Shown here piece by piece: positions 57,768 to 64,000 of a stretch of DNA of 64,000 bases (positions are counted from its first letter, which is position 1; each line of letters begins with the position of its first letter). Source of the DNA: Saturnia japonica (lineage: Eukaryota; Arthropoda; Insecta; Lepidoptera; Saturniidae); assembly GCA_033032175.1 (NCBI GenBank), contig CM065316.1, positions 8,154,115 to 8,218,114 of the forward strand. Direction: 5' to 3'. Under the pieces are notes generated by a model that saw only the letters and a list, made by a program, of their open reading frames with translations, was not told the DNA's origin and ran no database searches. The translations under genes were made by a program, and so were the position numbers.

Positions 57768-57838
57768 ATATGCGGAGTTAAACCCCGCAACGTCTCGGTT
57801 TAATAGTAGGGCTTACTATCACTGCGCCACGAGGCCTT
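57768..57838 (-). repeat. tRNA pseudogene or SINE head
   Basis: On the minus strand GGCCTCGTGGCGCAGTGATA supplies an A box, and GCGGGGTTTAACTCCGC folds as a T arm (5-base stem with one wobble, 7-base loop). The acceptor strands do not pair, so not a functional tRNA. Confidence 0.55.
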
Positions 57839-57944
57839 ATAAAATAAACAAGCTTTTTAAAATGAAATCGAGTTCAATACTCATTCTTATGTGTAATAAA
57901 TTATTAAATGAAAATACAACAAAGACAAGTTCAAGTTCCAATGT

Positions 57945-58235
57945 TTTTGAAGCAATGATGGCCTAGTGGTAGCGTGTACGGAGATCGCGTGGATCGATGT
58001 GAGTTCAAATCTCTGCAATGAGCCTGAGCTTTCGGTGAACAAAAACATGGTGGTAGGGTTTTTTCTAAGGACCGCCTGGCTAGCTACCACCGTCAAGATA
58101 AAAATCTGTCACCCAGTACCAATAGATGTGTTCCGGCAGCTGCACTTGAGTCAATTTTTCTACTAGGCTTAACGTACTAACCTCTTGGGTCACAAGATCG
58201 GTGAAATTGTGGCCTTAATGCTAAAAGCTTACAAA
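57945..58235 (+). repeat. SINE family B, copy 6
   Basis: Full-length layout: head GATGGCCTAGTGGTAGCGTG, B box region GAGTTCAAATCTCTGC (decayed), AAAACATGGTGGTAGGG, TAGCTACCACCGTCAAG, GTGTTCCGGCAGCTGCACTT, CTCTTGGGTCAC. More diverged than copy 2. Confidence 0.7.
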
Positions 58236-59203
58236 GATATAAAAAATACGTAATCTGTCTACACTAATATATTATTACTCACCGTTTTCCTCTACCCTAT
58301 GACATAAAAATGTGAATATTTAATTTGTTTTGGTACCATCGTTGTAGTGGAAACTCAGCAATTCTTGTATCATATTTTTATGTTATCACTCTTAAACCTT
58401 TTTAAATTATGTTGCTCTAAAACAAAACGATGGTACTATCGACTTTGTAAGCTACTTTTATTAACACATTTTTATTATAACTAACTAACAAACGATGTAA
58501 TCAAATCTTAGAAGTCAATTTTAACTTACTTCTGATTGTCGAATCGAAATGAAACTTTGTATATATGTATAGTTCGTATGATTAAACTATAATTTAGTAT
58601 CTTGGAGCTAATCTCATGATGACGCCAAGATAGTGAATACTAGCAAACCCATCGAGTTTACGCTCATATGATTTGTTTCGACGAGTCCAATAGATTGGAT
58701 TTGGTAACGAGGGTCTGGTGATGGAGCTAGGAGGTGTTTTATAATTTTGCGTGCGTGATATTAGCGTCTTTTTTACTACATACTTTTATTATTGCCATTC
58801 ACCAGACATACGAGATGTGTAATACCGACAATATATTGATGAAATAATTTAGCAAACAAATTTTCATGAATAATTGATTAAAACTGATGACCATCCATCA
58901 ACGCCTTTTGATCTAGTTATTTGTAGTGCTTCTTAAAACCTGTTTACGACACGAAAAAAATCATTTGAATAGAAAATGAGATCTAGGTAACTCGAGATGA
59001 GATCTCGATAATTTTTTTTACCTATCGATCTTCGCTTGTTGTAGATGTAAAAACGTTATAAATTAAATTAGAAAGGCGGACGTATCAAATTCGCGTATTA
59101 CTGGGTTTACCAAGACGCGTAGGCTAATTGTTGGTGGCCGGTCAAATCATGTTTGTCCTTTTCAAATATTAGTATAATACCTACTAGATGTGGCTTATAT
59201 TAA
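58236..59203. other. Intergenic, nothing recognised
   Basis: AT-rich non-coding DNA. Confidence 0.3.
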
Positions 59204-59872
59204 ACTAGCGAACCGCTCCAGCTACGTACGGGTACAATTTACAAAAGGGTGTATATTATGTTTAAAAAAGCCTGATTTAGAGTTTATCGGTTTTGCCCAG
59301 AGGCATTTCTTAGATTGCGCGTAATTTTGAATTCGTGGGATATTCTACGCTATTCATTTAAATGGAAAACTGTGTAGGTCAATTATAATCTACATTAAAT
59401 GCCCAACTTAACTAACATTTTATCTGGATAAAGATTAATAACGAATTGGAGAAAATAGCTTCGCACATAACGTAATATTTTTAATTATTATGTCATAGAT
59501 AAAAATGGTTACTGTGAGTCAACCTTAGGAAATAGACAATTGCTATCGCGGACTCTGCTCTAGGATTTTTGAAGGACTGCAATTCTGTTGTATATTATTT
59601 TGATGTATCTCATAAGGTTTAGCCAGCGTAAGCCGTATAAGCGACCGAAAATATTTCTTTAACAACTAGATCACAAATCATTGAATTTTCTCTACTATAC
59701 AAAAACTTCATTAGAATATACTGTACATATAAACCTTCCGTAAAAAATTTTCTAAATGGGTAGTGAAAACTGAATTAAAATCCGTTGCGTAGTTTGAAAG
59801 ATCTAAGCGTACATAGGGACAGACAGAGGGAAGGGACTTTATTTTATACTGTTACTATGAATAGATTAATTT
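59204..59872 (-). mobile_element. Helitron-like non-autonomous element, diverged
   Basis: Plus strand begins ACTAGCGAACCGCTCCAGCT and ends near GGGACTTTATTTTATACTGT, with AATCCGTTGCGTAGTTTGAA and GGGACAGACAGAGGGAAGGG inside. Length close to the copy at 21085. Confidence 0.45.
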
Positions 59873-61802
59873 AAATAAATATTTATTTCACCTTCCAAAG
59901 AAACAACCGTTTGTTGCGGAAAGCCTGTTAACTTGTTCATGCGGAAGCAGCAAAGAGATTTCGGATAAATTAATTACGATGGATTTCCTCTTTTTTGAGT
60001 TACTCCTCGAATATTAAGAAAGTAGGCAAAGAACATAGAAGTTCGAAGTGAGATATTTAATGATTGACCTTATTTTTTTAGGTAATTGAAATGCTGATTG
60101 TGCTTTGCAAGTTTTGTAAATTTTATAATATCGAAACAATAAAAAACTACGCTGAAATCACATCTAGTTTATTCTAATCAACGATGGCGTAGGCCCACAC
60201 ATCCCGTTGATAAATCTTCTAGCAGATTCGCTTAGAGGTAATAAATTTCACAAGATTACCGACGGTATGATTAATAAACGCGGTAGGTACAAAAATGAAG
60301 AGAGCCGATCGATCAATGTGGGTGTTTAATTTGTGCGCAAACTCATTTATCTTTATCGTTTAGTGTGTTACGGTAATGATACGGGGTAATGTGAGGGTAC
60401 GTCGTACTAGCTGCTCATGAGTTATAAATTTGGAATAAACGATTACATAAAAACTAGTTTTGTCCACGATCAGTGTTGTTTGTTTTAAAAAAAGAAAACA
60501 TTTTTGTTTTATTTCTTTGATTCTACAATGGAATTCTTTGTCTTGTTATGAGTTTATTTGTAACTATGTAACTGTTATCCACTCGATTCATTGGTCATAA
60601 ATTAAACTTTAGCAATAATTATTTAGAAAAAATATTGTATTTCTTTATATTGGTCTTTTATACCAAATTATATTAGAATACGTTCAGCCGCTTAATCATG
60701 ATTCATGGGAAAAAGTTCAAACAAACGTAATTTCACATTTATAGTATAAGTATAGCTAGTGCTTTAGCCAGCGACTTCTTTCTCATCCTTCGAAATGAAA
60801 CGACTCGCGTGCCAACTATTGTCTATTGTAACCAGGTTGTAAGTACAACCTAATGTAATGTAAACCTTCGTAAGTATGCGCACCAAAATTCACTAAAGTT
60901 ACATCACAATACGATGAATGGATTACTAATGCATAAACGGACTAACAAACAAAGTAATACTCATTGTATATTTATCTTTAAGAGTCTTCGAGTCTCAGAT
61001 TTGATATTCCATCTTCCAAAGTTCAAAAGAAATATGTCCAAACGGTATCGAGGCTGTTGAACGCAGACTGAACGGATGTCAAACGTTTGCCCAACTTCTT
61101 CGTGTTGGTCTCTCTTCACCAAATACAGACAAGTGAGCGTGTAGACACCGCTTTAGAATTACTTACAGATAAGTTCTTAAATACTTTATTCGTACATTTA
61201 CGGTACCTAGTAGCCAATAGATTAATTTTTAACAAAGGAAAAATACGTACAATAGAACTTAAACCTGTTTTAGTTAACAGATAAAAATATAAAGAGATTT
61301 ATTAAACTGATAACATTTTAGGCTTATGTTAATGGTCCAGATACTTGTTCACATTTTATTTTAAACCGGAGTTGGAGCTGTGCGAGACTTTTTTATAAAT
61401 TGCTATCAATTTATTATAGATTTACATTTCAACTTCTACAATATCAAATGTTTATTTTATTGACAATTTATTAATATGTACATCTTGTATAAGCGAATAA
61501 TTACTTTTGTAGCTATACGTATAGTGACTGTAGAATAACTTTGTTTTTCGTGTTACATTTCATTTAATAATTTCTATAAGTTATACCAGATTCAGGTGTT
61601 AATAATGCTGTTTTAATCTTCTTTTTGGGTTGTAAAATTGTATTATCTACTTCTCTGTTGTTAAATAATATTAAATGACATGACTTACAATATTCGTAAT
61701 ATTTAAATTTAAAATAATAAATTAGTTATTACTAGGTTTGTGGTGTAGTTAAATTGTTTAAAATATGAGAACCTATGTAACCGTTTTAAAAGGAATATTT
61801 TT
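59873..61802. other. Intergenic, nothing recognised
   Basis: AT-rich. A small hairpin (ATCAACG / CGTTGAT) spans 60178-60212. Repeat-tail text at 60685-60760. No gene. Confidence 0.35.
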
Positions 61803-62045
61803 TAGACCATGGGCTCACGACACATTGACGGCTCTGTGTATAAGGGTATGTATGCTTACCATCAGACACAGTGCCAGACTCAGTACAATCAAAAAGCAAC
61901 GGCACATGGCAGCTGATTGATCCCGAATCGTGACAAACCAAAAGAGAGTCACTGTAACGTATTTATAACCATGTGCATGGCGGCCGCAAGCCAGTAGGGT
62001 ACAGATCCCTACCACACCGTTTGATTACTGGATACACATAAAACT
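61803..62045. repeat. Dispersed repeat family C, copy 2
   Basis: Longer copy: TATGTATGCTTACCATCAGA, AACCAAAAGAGAGTCACTGT, AGATCCCTACCACACC and GTTTGATTACTGGATACACA align with 25310-25385. Confidence 0.45.
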
Positions 62046-62221
62046 GGATAATACCTAATTTTTTGTTGTATCTTTTGATAAATAAAATATTTAATTGAAA
62101 TAGAAATTTACATTCAGACAAGTTTCTCATTCATTCAAAAGTGCAATCAACTGAACTTTAGAACTATATCACGAGGAGCATAAATATTTAAATGAGTAGG
62201 TATATAATAGTTTGTATAGAC

Positions 62222-62400
62222 AACGGGCACGCGCGAACCATAGTCGCGGCCGAGCGGGTGCACGCGAGATCATACCGCTTGGTCTAATTTCGCAAGCTGG
62301 TGTAGACGTCGCTTCGCCTGTGCGATATATCACGGTGTGTACAGTGTACTAGCAGCCGGCCACCGCCCGCGCCCGTCGGTGACAGCCTTATCTGTTATCA
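62222..62400. promoter_or_regulatory. CpG-rich island, possible enhancer or promoter
   Basis: The most CpG-rich non-transposon stretch of the window (GGGCACGCGCGAACC, GCCGGCCACCGCCCGCGCCC). It ends with two adjacent GATA-type sites (CTTATCTGTTATC, about 62388-62400). No ORF and no repeat family match, so unlike the surrounding DNA it may be under constraint. Orientation unknown. Confidence 0.35.
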
Positions 62401-63207
62401 ATATATAGACATACCTTTATTGGATGTTTATCCGCATCTATAGTTGAGCCGTTGGCCTTGTTCACCTCAGTTTTCGAATGTCCGATTTATAGATATCGTA
62501 GTAATTTCGTGACCATTGCATTTTGAATTATATGTGCCCATGCAATTTCAGTTCCTGGGCTTCAGTTCTGTTTACTGTTTCTATCTATTAGTGTGCCTAC
62601 TGATTTAGAAAGATTAGATTTGATTAGATTTAAATTTAGAAAGACAGCAACATCTCAAGAATGACCAAAATCCACCTAGTTCACACTCTGGTCTTTTACA
62701 TATTTTCATACGGCTCAGAATCTTGTATCATCAAGACACCTTCGAGTCGTATTGTTGGTATAGAATGCATCGGGTTCCATGGAAGGTCTTTTCCACCAAG
62801 GTATCCATTTTAAAATAACTGCTACTAAAGAAAACACCTTGACTGTCAGCAAGCTATGTAACCCGAATACTGTAAGTTCCGATAACCTGGAAAAGCAGCT
62901 TACAGGAAGCGTTGTGCAGAGTTACGATCCTCAGCACTGAGATTGCAGTCTGAAACAGAGTTCACAAAATTACTAAGTACTTTTTTACTAAGTTACTTTG
63001 CACAAAATTTATACTTCGTTTTCTAATTTAAACGTATCATCATTAATCCTTTGTTGTTATTTATTTCAATAAATCTATCTATATAAAACAAAGTTCGTTT
63101 TAAGTAATTTTTGTCTATGCGTAATAATTATCAATCGCATTCTCATAATATACTTACTTGAAACTTATATGTAATTATTAGACATTTAACATAGTATTAC
63201 TATATTA
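62401..63207. other. Intergenic, nothing recognised
   Basis: AT-rich to moderate composition; no ORF or repeat match. Confidence 0.3.
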
Positions 63208-63350
63208 CTAACAGTATAGTCAGATCTAAATATAAAAAAAGTGATGCCACACACAAGTTACAAGTTCGGTGAAGCTGTAAAAGCCGCAGCGGCTTCAGGG
63301 CCCCTAAGGCTAACAGTATAGTCAGTTCTAAAAAAAAAAGTGAAGCCATA
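63208..63350. repeat. Direct repeats around a palindrome
   Basis: CTAACAGTATAGTCAG.TCTAA plus an A run and AGTGA.GCCA occurs at 63208 and 63310 (offset 102). Between them lies AAGCCGCAGCGGCTT (63281-63295), a near-perfect 15-base palindrome, followed by GGGCCCC. Confidence 0.6.
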
Positions 63351-63445
63351 CACTCTTTTAGAAAACGTCATACAGTGCGGATGCGCAGTATGTTCGTATT
63401 ATTGGGATCAGTCTATCAAAATAAACCTGCCGTAATGGTTCAAGG

Positions 63446-63560
63446 GCAGCCCTAGTTGACGTGCCGCCCTAGTTGAAATTCCGCCTTAGATCATGCGCCG
63501 CCCTAAATCAGGGACCGCCGTGGTCCATCCGCCGCCCTAGTAGAAAAGATCGCGCTTAAG
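63446..63560. repeat. Degenerate CCGCCCTAG minisatellite
   Basis: Six irregular units of 16-19 bases each beginning with a variant of GCCGCCCTAG (CAGCCCTAG, CCGCCCTAG, CCGCCTTAG, CCGCCCTAA, CCGCCGTGG, CCGCCCTAG). GC-rich in an AT-rich region. Confidence 0.55.
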
Positions 63561-64000
63561 GCTGTATCATTGCAAACGAAATACGCCTATACTGTGTACC
63601 TGTTCCGACATAACTTGTAGAAACTTTATCAATAGCCTTTCAAAAAGCAATTTCAGTTACACACATCATTTAAATTGAATGGCGTGCATTAATCTATGCA
63701 TAAACTCATTAAAAAGTAAATCAGTCGTTTTTAAATCTAACATAATGACTAACTATTATGAGTAATCGCCTATACTATAACTAAGGCACTGTTACGCGAG
63801 TGAAAGGGAGGGTGGCCATCTATTTAGACGAACTAATACACCTACATCTTATCAATGCGACTGTGTGTACCTGACAACCGGTGTGGCCTACTCAAAAGTG
63901 ATATTTGTAGTAGAAAATCGGTCATATATTTATTAATTACGGTATTTTATATATGTTCTGCAAATCTCTTGTTACTATTGTTTATTTAATAATCAACTTT
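63561..64000. other. Intergenic to window end, nothing recognised
   Basis: AT-rich non-coding DNA. Confidence 0.3.

Noticed and set aside
57768..57838. Functional tRNA gene
   Set aside because: A T arm forms but the acceptor strands do not pair.

Overview
This window is AT-rich animal nuclear DNA, most likely from a moth or butterfly (Lepidoptera). Four things support that: an arthropod-type hamlet/PRDM16-family zinc-finger exon at the left edge; a BEL/Pao LTR retrotransposon; an R1-clade non-LTR element; and dense short dispersed repeats of kinds I recognise from lepidopteran genomes (tRNA-headed SINEs and Helitron-like ends with an ACTAGC...CGGCTTCG boundary). The family assignments of the small repeats rest on recall and on copies compared within the window, not on a database search.

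Layout. 1-1724 (+) is the 3' coding part of a hamlet (MECOM/EVI1/PRDM16-type) transcription factor, and its 3'UTR follows. From there to 64000 I find no convincing host exon, so the window is one gene end plus about 62 kb of repeat-rich intergenic DNA. The main elements, left to right, are: a candidate TATA/Inr core promoter (5130-5192); a LINE C-terminal scrap (6375-6596); a pair of inverted repeat arms (9238-10063); a BEL/Pao element of 5.9 kb on the minus strand with near-identical 364/365-bp LTRs and TAACA target duplications (11838-17758); a tRNA-derived SINE (19010-19480); a dead mariner (19623-20460); a Helitron-like element (21085-21752); clusters of two SINE-like families (23.5-27.1 kb); a 21-bp minisatellite (34146); an R1-clade LINE remnant embedded in CCAAA repeats (40581-42677); a foldback MITE (42905-43210); a solo LTR of the same BEL/Pao family in the opposite orientation (44009-44374); a hAT-like MITE with 8-bp target duplications (47038-47442); a 2.5-kb tandem duplication carrying a CR1-like reverse transcriptase remnant (47800-52828); a 291-bp tandem duplication (55444-56025); more SINE and Helitron-like copies; and a CpG-rich island (62222-62400) that may be regulatory.

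How it fits together. No pathway or operon-like system is visible. The genic content is one developmental regulator. The rest is a record of transposon insertion, decay and segmental duplication, with a few unexplained GC-rich islands that could be cis-regulatory elements of hamlet or of a neighbour outside the window. The most informative observations are the young but integrase-core-deleted BEL/Pao copy, the R1-clade insertion in a CCAAA microsatellite, the almost perfect 2.5-kb tandem duplication (real, or an assembly artefact), and the hAT-like and foldback MITEs. I did not find a clearly new biological system.
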